Source: Firmicutes bacterium HGW-Firmicutes-15
GTDB taxonomy: Bacteria > Bacillota > Syntrophomonadia > Syntrophomonadales > Syntrophomonadaceae
Direction: 5' to 3'
Length of the DNA: 64,000 nt
NCBI GenBank assembly: GCA_002840245.1
Contig: PHAA01000003.1
Location: 1-64,000, forward strand
Of this stretch, positions 8,924 through 18,067 are shown in pieces. The notes under the pieces were generated by a model that did not search any database, was not told the origin of the DNA, and was given only the letters and a program-made list of their open reading frames with translations. The position numbers were made by a program, and so were the translations under genes. Each line of letters begins with the position of its first letter. The first letter of the stretch is position 1.

Positions 8924-10699
8924 ATGCCTTTTGACGGATTAGCTATTAGGGCTCTGACCAGAGAATTAAATTCCGAATTAATTGATGCTCGTATAGATAA
9001 AATATATCAACCCGAAAGAGATGAGATTTTTCTTTCCATCCGCCATGCCAAAACAGGGAATGTTCGTTTGGTAATATCCGCCAACTCCCGGTGGGCTCGG
9101 CTCCATATCAGCAGTGAAAAAAAGGCTAACCCCAGCCAGCCCTCCTCTTTTTGCATGCTGCTGCGCAAATACCTGGAAGGCGGAAAAATCAAGGAAATAA
9201 AGCAGGTTGGAATGGATCGTATTGTCCACATACGGATAGAGGCTCTGGACGATTTCAAGGAATGGAACGACCTACTGTTGATATGTGAGTTTATGGGGCG
9301 GCATTCCAATATCATTCTATTCAACCCTAAAACCGGATTAATCCTGGATGCCAATAAAAAATACAGCGGTGACGTACGCGAGGTTTTTCCCGGCAAGGAA
9401 TATGTCACCCCCCCTGCCCGGGGCAAAATGGAGCCGCTGAATGATACTTTCCAGGATTTCACTGCTGCTATGTGGAGCCAGGCAGAAGATACTAGCATCG
9501 CCTCAGCTCTGTTTAATGTTTATATTGGGCTTAGTCCTTACAGTGCCCGGGAGATTTGTGCTGTAGCCGGACTGGATTGCAAGCTGCCGGTGGATCAGTG
9601 TGGAGATTTTGAACTGAGCCAACTATATAATTCTATCCGCAACTTAATTATAAACATCGACCAGGGAAATATCAGCCCGACAATTCAGTACGAGAAAAAT
9701 ATCCCATTCGAATTAACACCGTACCAACCCTTAACTCACCACCCCGAAGCAGTGACTCGGGAATTTACATCCATGAATGAAGCTTGTGACGATTACTATT
9801 TACAGAAACTAAGCCAAATCCGGCTTGAATCCATGCAGGTCAATCTTTCCCGTAACATCAAAGAACACTTAAACCGGTCTTATAAAAAGAAGTTCCTCCA
9901 GGAAGGAGATCTTAGCCAAGCTCAGGAAAATGAGAAATTCAGGGTCTGGGGAGAACTACTGACCTCTTATGCCCACCAGTATAAAAAAGGTGATACCGTA
10001 GCTGTTTTAAATGATTTCTATACGGGGGAACAGCTAAGCCTTAACCTGGATGTACGTTATACCCCCATTCAGAATGCGCAACGATTTTTTAAAACCTATA
10101 ATAAGAGCCGAGGCGCCCAAAAGCACCTTGAACGTCTTATGGAAGAAAACCAACATGGCATAGACTACCTGGAATCAGTCCTGGTGGCCGTGGAACAGGC
10201 TGATAACCCGGCTCAGATAGAGGAGATAATCGAAGAATTAGAAAAAGAAGGCTACTTAAAAGCACGATCCACCCGTGGCAAAGGTAAACCAGAACGAAGT
10301 CAACCTCGAAAATATATATCCTCTGATGGATTAGAAATATTCGTAGGCAGGAACAATCTGCAGAATGACCGTTTAACCCTGCGGGAATCAGACCGCAATG
10401 ATCTGTGGCTGCATACCAAGAATATACCCGGCACCCATGTCATAGTCAGCTTGCCGCCTACTATTAAATCGATCAACCAAGTACCGGATCAGACCCTGGA
10501 GGAAGCTGCTGCCTTGGCAGCCTTTTATAGTAAAGCCAGCAGTTCTCCCAAGGTTGAGGTTGACTATACCTTCCGATTTAACGTAAAAAAGCCTAGCGGA
10601 GCTAGGCCAGGCATGGTTATCTATGATAATTACTGGACTATAATAGTCAAACCTAATTCTGATATCCTTCAGAACCTGTTAGATTCTCAAGCGGAATAA
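8924..10699 (+). CDS. rqcH: RqcH (NFACT family ribosome quality control protein)
   Basis: A 591-aa NFACT protein, the bacterial Rqc2/NEMF homologue that binds stalled 50S subunits and adds alanine tails to nascent chains. Older annotation calls it a fibronectin-binding protein. The N-terminal NFACT-N domain includes FMGRHSNIIL near residue 124; a long coiled coil occupies about 270-440. The C-terminal NFACT-R (DUF814) domain has SSDGLEIFVGRNN and DLWLHTKNIPGTHV. Length is typical. It is alone on the plus strand with an AAGGAG ribosome site and a shared terminator after it. Confidence 0.93.
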   Translation: MPFDGLAIRALTRELNSELIDARIDKIYQPERDEIFLSIRHAKTGNVRLVISANSRWARLHISSEKKANPSQPSSFCMLLRKYLEGGKIKEIKQVGMDRIVHIRIEALDDFKEWNDLLLICEFMGRHSNIILFNPKTGLILDANKKYSGDVREVFPGKEYVTPPARGKMEPLNDTFQDFTAAMWSQAEDTSIASALFNVYIGLSPYSAREICAVAGLDCKLPVDQCGDFELSQLYNSIRNLIINIDQGNISPTIQYEKNIPFELTPYQPLTHHPEAVTREFTSMNEACDDYYLQKLSQIRLESMQVNLSRNIKEHLNRSYKKKFLQEGDLSQAQENEKFRVWGELLTSYAHQYKKGDTVAVLNDFYTGEQLSLNLDVRYTPIQNAQRFFKTYNKSRGAQKHLERLMEENQHGIDYLESVLVAVEQADNPAQIEEIIEELEKEGYLKARSTRGKGKPERSQPRKYISSDGLEIFVGRNNLQNDRLTLRESDRNDLWLHTKNIPGTHVIVSLPPTIKSINQVPDQTLEEAAALAAFYSKASSSPKVEVDYTFRFNVKKPSGARPGMVIYDNYWTIIVKPNSDILQNLLDSQAE

Positions 10700-10703
10700 T
10701 ACC

Positions 10704-10753
10704 AAAAAAACTGAGTAACCAACCTCTCCTAACCCACGGAAAATTGGTTACTC
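10704..10753. terminator. Bidirectional terminator between rqcH and the GGDEF gene
   Basis: GAGTAACCAA (10713-10722) pairs with TTGGTTACTC (10744-10753), and an A-run lies on the left. On the minus strand this gives a hairpin followed by seven T. It overlaps the last codons of the convergent GGDEF gene. Confidence 0.8.
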
Positions 10754-12094
10754 TGGTTTAAGCTTGGTTAACATTTCATCAAAAAGCACTCTGAACATTT
10801 CCCGGTTCTTGGGTTTTTCACTATACATCTGGTTATCGGCTTCTTTGAAAATATCTTGCATGCTTTTGGACGAATCATTCTTTACCGCCCATCCTACCGA
10901 TATACTCAAAGGAAATGGCGGTGACGAAGCCCGGTAATTAGCAGTGATTTCACGAATACGATTACAGGCAGTTTCAACCATCAATGGGGGGCAATTAGGC
11001 AGTATAACCGCAAATTCATCTCCCCCAATTCGTGATACTACATCACTATCCCGGAAGCATTGCAATAACATTTGAGCGACAGTAGAAATTAGAACATCTC
11101 CCGTGTCATGTCCCAGGTTATCGTTAACCAGTTTCAAACCGTCCACATCACAGATGACAATTCCTACTGGGTCAAATCGCCCCGTCTGCATACGATGCAG
11201 CTCCTCTTCGAAATAGGTGCGGTTATATAGTCCGGTGGGCTTGTCATGCATGCTTATATATCTCAGCCTTTCTTCCATCTGTTTGCGCTCAGTAATATCA
11301 CGCATAATGACCTGAATCATTTCCTTCCCCTGTAAACTAATAGAATTAAGACTTACTTCTGTATCAAAGGCGGTTCCATCGTAACGATAAAGACCTACTT
11401 CAAATGCCGCCAGTTGCCCCTGTAAACTTTTCTCAATTTTATCCGTCAGCATTTCTATTGTAACCCTGCCATCAGCCTGAGCAGGCGGTATAAAAGTTTC
11501 CACTGATCTTCCAATAATCTGTTCTCGGCTGCAACCGAGCATATTCAAAGCCTGGTGGTTGCAATCCAACACATTTCTCCCATCCATTAATAAAATAGCA
11601 TCATTGGCGCATTCAAATAATGAGCGGTACCTGTATTCGCTCTCGCGTAGTTTTCTTTCTGATTCCAAACGGTCGGTCAGATCAAGATCAATACAAAACA
11701 TAATCGTGTCCCTGCCTTCAATAACCACCACGGCATGGATGGAATACACCGTAATCGTGGTTCCATCTTTGCGCAATAATTCAATTTCACCGGCGGGGAA
11801 TAGCTCGCCTGATGCAGTGGCTTGGACTCCTAATTCCAGACAAGACTGGAAAACCGACTTAATGACGGAAGGTATAATGAGGTCAGCAAGATTTTTACCC
11901 ACAGCTTCTTCAGCAGTGTAGCCATATATTATTTCGCTCGCCTTATTCCAATACTGAACGATTCCGTCAACCCCATAACCCTGAATAGATAAACCCGGAA
12001 TAAATTCTATCAGATTTCGGAATCTAGCCTCGCTTTGCTGCAGAGCCTCTGCCATAACCGGAACGATGTTGTTCGCCAGTTTTTCATTATTCAT
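10748..12094 (-). CDS. PAS-PAS-GGDEF diguanylate cyclase
   Basis: A soluble 448-aa sensor enzyme predicted to make c-di-GMP. Two PAS domains lie at about residues 15-135 and 145-270, with PAC-like ends (RDITERKQ). The GGDEF domain starts at SMHDKPTGLYNRTYF and holds an intact RIGGDEFAVIL signature. An RDSD I-site lies five residues before GGDEF, which suggests product inhibition. No membrane segments are visible. The neighbouring HD-GYP protein could degrade the same messenger. The ligand of the PAS domains is not deducible. Confidence 0.9.
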   Translation of the reverse strand: MNNEKLANNIVPVMAEALQQSEARFRNLIEFIPGLSIQGYGVDGIVQYWNKASEIIYGYTAEEAVGKNLADLIIPSVIKSVFQSCLELGVQATASGELFPAGEIELLRKDGTTITVYSIHAVVVIEGRDTIMFCIDLDLTDRLESERKLRESEYRYRSLFECANDAILLMDGRNVLDCNHQALNMLGCSREQIIGRSVETFIPPAQADGRVTIEMLTDKIEKSLQGQLAAFEVGLYRYDGTAFDTEVSLNSISLQGKEMIQVIMRDITERKQMEERLRYISMHDKPTGLYNRTYFEEELHRMQTGRFDPVGIVICDVDGLKLVNDNLGHDTGDVLISTVAQMLLQCFRDSDVVSRIGGDEFAVILPNCPPLMVETACNRIREITANYRASSPPFPLSISVGWAVKNDSSKSMQDIFKEADNQMYSEKPKNREMFRVLFDEMLTKLKPE

Positions 12095-12233
12095 ATATCT
12101 ACCTTCCTGTTAAAAAAATTAAGCTATTTGATTACCTCTGCCGCCATCCGGGTTAGACCTGACCTCATTGCCTTATCTTAGTCATCCCCAAGTCCTGAAA
12201 TCCTTCAGAAAATCTTAGATACGCAAACAGCCT

Positions 12234-14483
12234 CTACTCAAACTTAAATCCCTTATTAGTAAATAATGCTAAGCAAGCTTGGACTACATCTAGATCAAAC
12301 CGGGTACCCTTATTTTGCTTAATTTCTTCCAAAGCCCTGTCAAGCCCTAATGCAGAGCGGTAAGGGCGATGAAATGTCATGGCCTCAACGACGTCAGCAA
12401 CAGCAATAATTCGCGCCTCCATAATAATATCGGAACCAGAAATACCATTAGGATAACCGCTGCCATCCAATCGTTCATGATGCTGCAATATTATCTGACC
12501 AATCAAATGATGAAAGGCTATGGGTTTCACGATATCATAGCCAGCTTGGGGATGAGTTTTAATCATTAGCATTTCAATGTCATTCAGCTCACCCGGTTTG
12601 CTCAGAATATCGTTTGGGATAAACATTTTACCTAAATCATGTAGGATAGCGCCAATGCGGATAGTCTCCATATCCTCTTCGCAAATCCCCATTTCTTTGG
12701 CAATAGCACAAGCCAAATCGGCTACCCGCCGCTGGTGACCTGCAGTATAAGGATCTCTCTTTTCGGCGGTCATGGATAAGGCATTTACGGTTCCTTCCAA
12801 TATGTGACGTACGGTTTCATAGCTGTTCTTTAATTCAAATTCAGCATTTTTTTTATCGGTTATATTTCTTACAGACTCAATAGCGCCAATCCTTTTACCG
12901 CTGGTGTTACGAAGAGTAGAGGCCGTACCGAATAAATACTCGCCTGATTTTCCTATATTAGGGCAGAAACTTTCCCCCGCTAGGATTTGGTCTTCTTGGT
13001 GGATAGATTCGTATTTTTGCTCTAGTTCACTGTCGGGATGCAGTACTAAATCAATCAATGTAGGTCGACGGACACCATAAAAAGGCAAAGCATATTCATA
13101 ATCACCTTTACCCAACATATCTGCAGCCTTAATCCCGGTCATCTTTTCCACAGCCCGGTTCCAGGCAATAACTTTGCTTTCCAGATCAATAACCACCGTA
13201 GCATCCGGTAGGAATTCTATAATATCCGCCATTCGTTGACGGGTCTCCAATAGCTCCTTCTCAGCCGCTTTACGATCAGTAATATTTCTTATGGACTCAA
13301 TAGCACCAGTCAGTTGACCGCTGGTATTATAAAGAGTACGTGCCGTACCCCACATGTATTCGCCAGATTCTCCTAGCGCAGAACATAAACTCTCACCAAC
13401 CAGGATGTTGCCTTCCCTGTAAACGGCTCCGTAAACTCGCTCCGGTTTAATACCAGGATGCAATACCAGATCAATTAATATGGGCCTGCGGATACCATAG
13501 AAGGGTAAGGCATATTCATAGTCACCCTTCCCCAGCATATCAGCGGCTTTAATCCCAGTCGTCTTCTCCATGGCTCGATTCCAGGCAATAACCTTGCCTT
13601 CCAGATCGATTACCAAGGTGGCATCAGGCAGAAACTCGATAATATCAACCATTCTTTGGCGAGTTTCCTTCAGAGCCTTCTCGGCTTCCTTGCGTATGGA
13701 GATATCACGACTGGCCAGTATTCCCCCACAAACCTGTCCATTTTCAAGCAGGACGTCACCAACTGTTTCCAGCCATAAATACGTGCCATTGGCGCAAAGA
13801 AAACGATATTCCATTCTTTCAATAGATTTATTATTAATTGCCTGTAAGAAAACTGCTGAAACTGCGGCTGTATCATCCGGATGCAAAAAAGCATAAAATG
13901 TTTGGCCCAATAAATTCTGGCTATCATAACCAAGAATACACTTATATGATGAATTGACAGAGATATATTTACCTGCCAGATCAACCTGCGCCACCAGGAC
14001 TTCCATGTTTTCAGTAATTACTTGCATTTGGGCATTTTTTTTATTTAAAGCGTCCTCCAATTGCTTGGATTCTGTTATATCCTCAACAATTACTATCCCG
14101 CCCTGAATCTCGCCATTTTTTATCAAGGGTGCTGAATTAATGCGGAAAATTCGGCAGGTGCTATCCTTAGTAATTAGTGAAAGCTCATAGGAAGCCTCTG
14201 CGCCAAAATCCAACCTGGATCGCATTTCTGCCTGAACCTTTTCCTTCTCGATATCAACTACGAAATCCAGAACATACCTGCCAATAATATTCTTTGGTTC
14301 ATAACCTAATAGTTTTAATAATTTAGCATTTAAATAAGTAAATTTTTCCTGGGTATCGTATGTAAATATTAAGCCATTTAAACTTTCCAACAAATAATTT
14401 ATATCGTTAGACGGTTCCTCTAGATCAATATTGATCTCTTCCATTTTATCGCTGCTCTTGTTATTATCGCTAGCATCAAACAA
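12234..14483 (-). CDS. Multi-PAS HD-GYP phosphodiesterase
   Basis: A 749-aa protein with four PAS-type units and a C-terminal HD-GYP domain, predicted to hydrolyse c-di-GMP. PAS units are at about residues 25-145, 150-265, 270-410 and 410-550. The last two are close tandem duplicates, each with IEFLPDAT, IAWNRA and MLGKGDYEYALPFYG. The HD-GYP part has ILHDLGKMFIPND, THPQAGYDI and HHERLDGSGYP, so the metal and GYP-type motifs are intact. TTG start after GGAGGT. No membrane segment is visible. It pairs functionally with the adjacent GGDEF gene. Confidence 0.9.
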   Translation of the reverse strand: MFDASDNNKSSDKMEEINIDLEEPSNDINYLLESLNGLIFTYDTQEKFTYLNAKLLKLLGYEPKNIIGRYVLDFVVDIEKEKVQAEMRSRLDFGAEASYELSLITKDSTCRIFRINSAPLIKNGEIQGGIVIVEDITESKQLEDALNKKNAQMQVITENMEVLVAQVDLAGKYISVNSSYKCILGYDSQNLLGQTFYAFLHPDDTAAVSAVFLQAINNKSIERMEYRFLCANGTYLWLETVGDVLLENGQVCGGILASRDISIRKEAEKALKETRQRMVDIIEFLPDATLVIDLEGKVIAWNRAMEKTTGIKAADMLGKGDYEYALPFYGIRRPILIDLVLHPGIKPERVYGAVYREGNILVGESLCSALGESGEYMWGTARTLYNTSGQLTGAIESIRNITDRKAAEKELLETRQRMADIIEFLPDATVVIDLESKVIAWNRAVEKMTGIKAADMLGKGDYEYALPFYGVRRPTLIDLVLHPDSELEQKYESIHQEDQILAGESFCPNIGKSGEYLFGTASTLRNTSGKRIGAIESVRNITDKKNAEFELKNSYETVRHILEGTVNALSMTAEKRDPYTAGHQRRVADLACAIAKEMGICEEDMETIRIGAILHDLGKMFIPNDILSKPGELNDIEMLMIKTHPQAGYDIVKPIAFHHLIGQIILQHHERLDGSGYPNGISGSDIIMEARIIAVADVVEAMTFHRPYRSALGLDRALEEIKQNKGTRFDLDVVQACLALFTNKGFKFE

Positions 14484-14637
14484 TATGCTACCTCCACCCT
14501 CTGTATAGAATACATCTGGTTGTCAGCTTCCCTAAAATATCCTGTAGATAGATAAAATAAAACTTAATACCGCATCAAAAAAGCTTCCATCATAACAATC
14601 AAGCAGCAGTTCAAATAACTGACATTCAAGCTTAACC

Positions 14638-14937
14638 CTATTTCAGTATATCTACCGATCCGTCCGGGTTAGCCCTGAACTCATTGCCTTCTTCCAAGAT
14701 GTATATCTTGTTATTGAGAGTGTCTATAGCTATCTCCCTATTGATAATCGTGGCTACTTCCTCTTTAGTAATTAACGTTCTTATCTGTACACCATTATCA
14801 TAAAACTCTATATGCATTTTGTCACCATTTTCCTTGTTTACCGTATTCTCTTTAAAATGCTGGTATGGCTTCATAAAAACATATTTATAACCACCCTCAG
14901 CGAATTGCATTTCTATTCCGTTTAAAAATATTTTCAT
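14638..14937 (-). CDS. Small protein of unknown function after pyrE
   Basis: A 99-aa acidic protein without recognised family. It lies 17 bp downstream of pyrE on the same strand and is probably the last cistron of the pyr operon. The start is ATG at 14937. It appears mostly beta-strand with no membrane segment and no cysteines. The C-terminus reads FRANPDGSVDILK. I cannot assign a function. Confidence 0.6.
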   Translation of the reverse strand: MKIFLNGIEMQFAEGGYKYVFMKPYQHFKENTVNKENGDKMHIEFYDNGVQIRTLITKEEVATIINREIAIDTLNNKIYILEEGNEFRANPDGSVDILK

Positions 14938-14954
14938 ATTTATAACCCCCGCTA

Positions 14955-15530
14955 TTAGCTGCGACTGCCAGGTTTAATGGCCTCGCCCTGTCCTGCCTTA
15001 CACAATGGGCAGTCCGATCCCTCCCAGGACTCAATATCCATGGTCAAAACAGCCTCTGTCTTTACTCCAAAATCAACCTTGCCACCACTTCGGTCAACCA
15101 GAACCGCTACCCCAACTACTATGGCTCCTGATTGGCGGACAATTTCCATAACTTCTACTACTGAGCCACCGGTGGTTACAACATCTTCTACCACCAGAAC
15201 CTTGTCGCCTGCTTCCAGTTTAAAACCCCTTCTAAGTTCCATTTTCCCATCCTGACGTTCGCAGAAGATACTGGGAACCTTCAGCTGTCTGGCTACCTCA
15301 TAAGAAACAATAATTCCACCCATAGCCGGTCCGATAACCCAATCTATCTTTTCCGAAGCATATTTTTCGGCAATATGGGCGGCCAATTTTTCCGTATACT
15401 GAGGATATTGTAATACCTGAGCACATTGCATATACTGGTTACTGTGCCTTCCGGAGGTAAGCTTAAAGTGTCCTTCCATCAAGGCTCCTGATGCTAGAAA
15501 TATCTGAGTTGCTTCTTCTTTAGTTAACAT
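14955..15530 (-). CDS. pyrE: Orotate phosphoribosyltransferase
   Basis: Transfers phosphoribosyl from PRPP to orotate. The 191-aa protein shows the PRPP loop VLVVEDVVTTGGSVVEVM near residues 112-129 and an N-terminal TSGRHSNQYMQ substrate motif. Length is usual for the thermophile/clostridial type. It is four bases from pyrF in the operon. Confidence 0.95.
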   Translation of the reverse strand: MLTKEEATQIFLASGALMEGHFKLTSGRHSNQYMQCAQVLQYPQYTEKLAAHIAEKYASEKIDWVIGPAMGGIIVSYEVARQLKVPSIFCERQDGKMELRRGFKLEAGDKVLVVEDVVTTGGSVVEVMEIVRQSGAIVVGVAVLVDRSGGKVDFGVKTEAVLTMDIESWEGSDCPLCKAGQGEAIKPGSRS

Positions 15531-15533
15531 TAT

Positions 15534-16253
15534 TTATGCCTCCAATTCATCAATAATCATTTGTGCAGCTTCGCAGGGGTTTTTCGCCTGGACAATAGGC
15601 CTGCCAATAACCATATAATCGGCTCCCTGATCAAGTGCCTGGCGTGGGGTAGTGATACGTTTCTGATCGTTGGCTGCTGACCAAAGCGGCCTAATTCCGG
15701 GTGTGACGATCTTGAAATCAGGTCCGCAGGCTTGCCGGATAGGAACAATTTCCTGGGGGGAGCATACTACCCCTCCCAATCCCGATTCTTGTGCCATTAA
15801 GGCCCATTTTACCACCAGGTCTTCTACTTTCATGTCTGAAACAAACATTTCTTCCGCCAGTTCTTTCTCAGATATGCTGGTTAACACTGTAACCGCCAAT
15901 ATCAATGGAGCATCGATTCCCATTTTTAAGGCTTCCGCGCTGGAATCCTGTGCTGCCTTACGCATCATTTCCCTTCCGCCGGCAGCATGAACATTAAACA
16001 TAAAACTGTTCATGCGAGTCAGGACCTTTCCGGCAGAGCCTACGGTATTAGGTATGTCATGCAATTTCAAATCTACGAATACCTTACCGCCCAGATCATG
16101 GACCTGGTGTACTATATTAGGACCAGCGCTGTTAAACAACTGCATACCGATCTTAAAAACACCCACATAACCAGTCAATTGTTTGACTAAGGCTATTGCC
16201 TCTTCTCTCGTATCAACATCCAATGCCAACACAATTCTATCCTTGGCCTGCAC
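15534..16253 (-). CDS. pyrF: Orotidine 5'-phosphate decarboxylase
   Basis: Final step to UMP. The 239-aa protein has the catalytic cluster FVDLKLHDIPNTV near residues 59-71 and the phosphate-binding end YMVIGRPIV near 214. Length is typical of class I enzymes. It lies between pyrD and pyrE. Confidence 0.95.
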   Translation of the reverse strand: MQAKDRIVLALDVDTREEAIALVKQLTGYVGVFKIGMQLFNSAGPNIVHQVHDLGGKVFVDLKLHDIPNTVGSAGKVLTRMNSFMFNVHAAGGREMMRKAAQDSSAEALKMGIDAPLILAVTVLTSISEKELAEEMFVSDMKVEDLVVKWALMAQESGLGGVVCSPQEIVPIRQACGPDFKIVTPGIRPLWSAANDQKRITTPRQALDQGADYMVIGRPIVQAKNPCEAAQMIIDELEA

Positions 16254-16297
16254 AAATATTCCTCCTTCTTATTAGGGTATATACTTAAAATCCAGAT

Positions 16298-17236
16298 TTA
16301 CTTTTGTACCGCTATTCCTACTATCTCATTCAAGCTTTTCATATCGTTTTCCTGCATATAATAATACAATTCTGCTAAAATATCGCCAGCCATCTGCGGA
16401 TTTACAAAATTACCAGTTCCTATGGATACTGCTGCAGCCCCTACCATAATAAACTCCAGGGCATCCGTCGCATTCATAATTCCGCCTCCGCCCAGTATGG
16501 GTATGTCAACCTCCCGGTATACCTGGTAGATCATGCGCAATGCCACAGGCTTAATTGCTGGACCCGATAGACCGCCAAAGATATTGGCCAGAACTGGCTT
16601 TCTAGTCCTTACATCCACCGCCATTCCCATCAGGGTGTTGATCATGGACAGAGCATCCGCTCCGCCCTCTTGAGCTGCTAGAGCAATCTCCACAATATTG
16701 GTGACATTGGGACTCAGTTTGGGCATCACCGGCAAAGATGTCTCCGCTTTCACAGCCTGCACCACATTCTTAACCATAACCGGGTCGGTTCCAAATTGCA
16801 GGCCACCCTGTTTCACATTGGGACACGAAATATTTAACTCAATCCCCGCTATACCCTGACATCCTTCCAGCCTGGCGGCAATGGTCGCATATTCCTCAAT
16901 GGTATTGCCTGCAATGTTAGCAATAACCGTTACTTTTTTTTCAAACAGGTAAGGGAGATACTGGTTCACAAATACGTCCACCCCAGGATTCTCTAATCCG
17001 ATGGCATTTAACATACCAGCAGCTGTTTCAATAATGCGCGGAGGAGGATTGCCATGACGTGGTTCCAGCGTAGTTCCCTTTACAATTACTGCCCCCAGCC
17101 CGGCTATATCGATATAATCTTCATATTCCCGTCCATAGCCAAAGGTACCCGAGGCTACTGCCACGGGATTATTCATCAAAATACCACCCAGATTCACCCT
17201 TAAATCAATATCCTGTCCAGCGCTTATATTTTTCAA
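16298..17236 (-). CDS. pyrD: Dihydroorotate dehydrogenase, class 1B catalytic subunit
   Basis: Oxidises dihydroorotate with electrons passed to NAD through the PyrK partner. It has 312 aa. [10 protein letters not shown] near residue 130 carries the class 1 active-site cysteine, and GGGGI and SIGTGNF form the FMN site. The neighbouring pyrK gene confirms class 1B (NAD-dependent), suited to anaerobes. Confidence 0.95.
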   Translation of the reverse strand: MKNISAGQDIDLRVNLGGILMNNPVAVASGTFGYGREYEDYIDIAGLGAVIVKGTTLEPRHGNPPPRIIETAAGMLNAIGLENPGVDVFVNQYLPYLFEKKVTVIANIAGNTIEEYATIAARLEGCQGIAGIELNISCPNVKQGGLQFGTDPVMVKNVVQAVKAETSLPVMPKLSPNVTNIVEIALAAQEGGADALSMINTLMGMAVDVRTRKPVLANIFGGLSGPAIKPVALRMIYQVYREVDIPILGGGGIMNATDALEFIMVGAAAVSIGTGNFVNPQMAGDILAELYYYMQENDMKSLNEIVGIAVQK

Positions 17237-17259
17237 ATTAATACCTCCACAGTTACACG

Positions 17260-18042
17260 TTAAAATTCTACTTCCTTCATGTTAAAGACCGGACCGTCTT
17301 TACATACTTTCGCATAAGTTTCGTCACTCGCTTTAAGCCGACGGGCACAGCCCAGACAGGCACCAACACCGCAGGCCATATGTTCTTCCAAAGACACTTC
17401 TCCCCATATATGATGTATTGCTGCGTATAGTGCCACCAAGTCCATCATGGGTTCGGGGCCACATGTATATATAATATCGAATCCACCTGGCTTTACCTGG
17501 GTAACCAGCAGGTCGGTCACCAATCCTTTATAACCTGCGCTTCCGTCTATGGTAGCTGACAGGAAAGTAATATCCAGCTGTTGAAATTTATCATCCACTA
17601 CCAGTTGACCCGCATTAGCTGCTCCGCACATGACCGTAACCTGGCACTCCCGTTCTTTCAAGACCCGCCCCAGGTAGACCAGAGGAGCGATACCCACCCC
17701 TCCTCCTACCAGCAAAGCATTTTTGGGGCTTTCAGGAAGGGAGAAACCCCGTCCCAGCGGTCCCATTATGTCAATATAATCATTTACTTTAAGCCCGGTT
17801 AACAGGTCAGTTCCTTTGCCTACTACCCTATACAGCAAGGAAATGCTCCCTTTTTCCTGGTCTACATCATAAAGACTTAAGGGACGTCTTAATAACGGAT
17901 CATTTGTATTGCCCGGCCTAACATGCAAGAATTGACCCGGCTTGCATTCCTTAGCAATACTAGGAGCTAGAAACTCCATGACATACATATCCTGGGCAAG
18001 CTGTTGGTGATTTATCACCAATCCTTTTTCCATTATAGGCAT
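17260..18042 (-). CDS. pyrK: Dihydroorotate dehydrogenase electron transfer subunit
   Basis: The FAD and [2Fe-2S] subunit that links PyrD to NAD. The FAD-binding motif [10 protein letters not shown] is present. The C-terminal cluster cysteines are intact in [13 protein letters not shown] and VCKDGPVF. I chose the ATG at 18042 because GGAGGA sits before it; a longer frame reaches 18084 inside the carB end. This gives 260 aa, the usual size. Confidence 0.93.
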   Translation of the reverse strand: MPIMEKGLVINHQQLAQDMYVMEFLAPSIAKECKPGQFLHVRPGNTNDPLLRRPLSLYDVDQEKGSISLLYRVVGKGTDLLTGLKVNDYIDIMGPLGRGFSLPESPKNALLVGGGVGIAPLVYLGRVLKERECQVTVMCGAANAGQLVVDDKFQQLDITFLSATIDGSAGYKGLVTDLLVTQVKPGGFDIIYTCGPEPMMDLVALYAAIHHIWGEVSLEEHMACGVGACLGCARRLKASDETYAKVCKDGPVFNMKEVEF

Positions 18043-18067
18043 CTTTTCATTCCTCCGGACATCAGTA

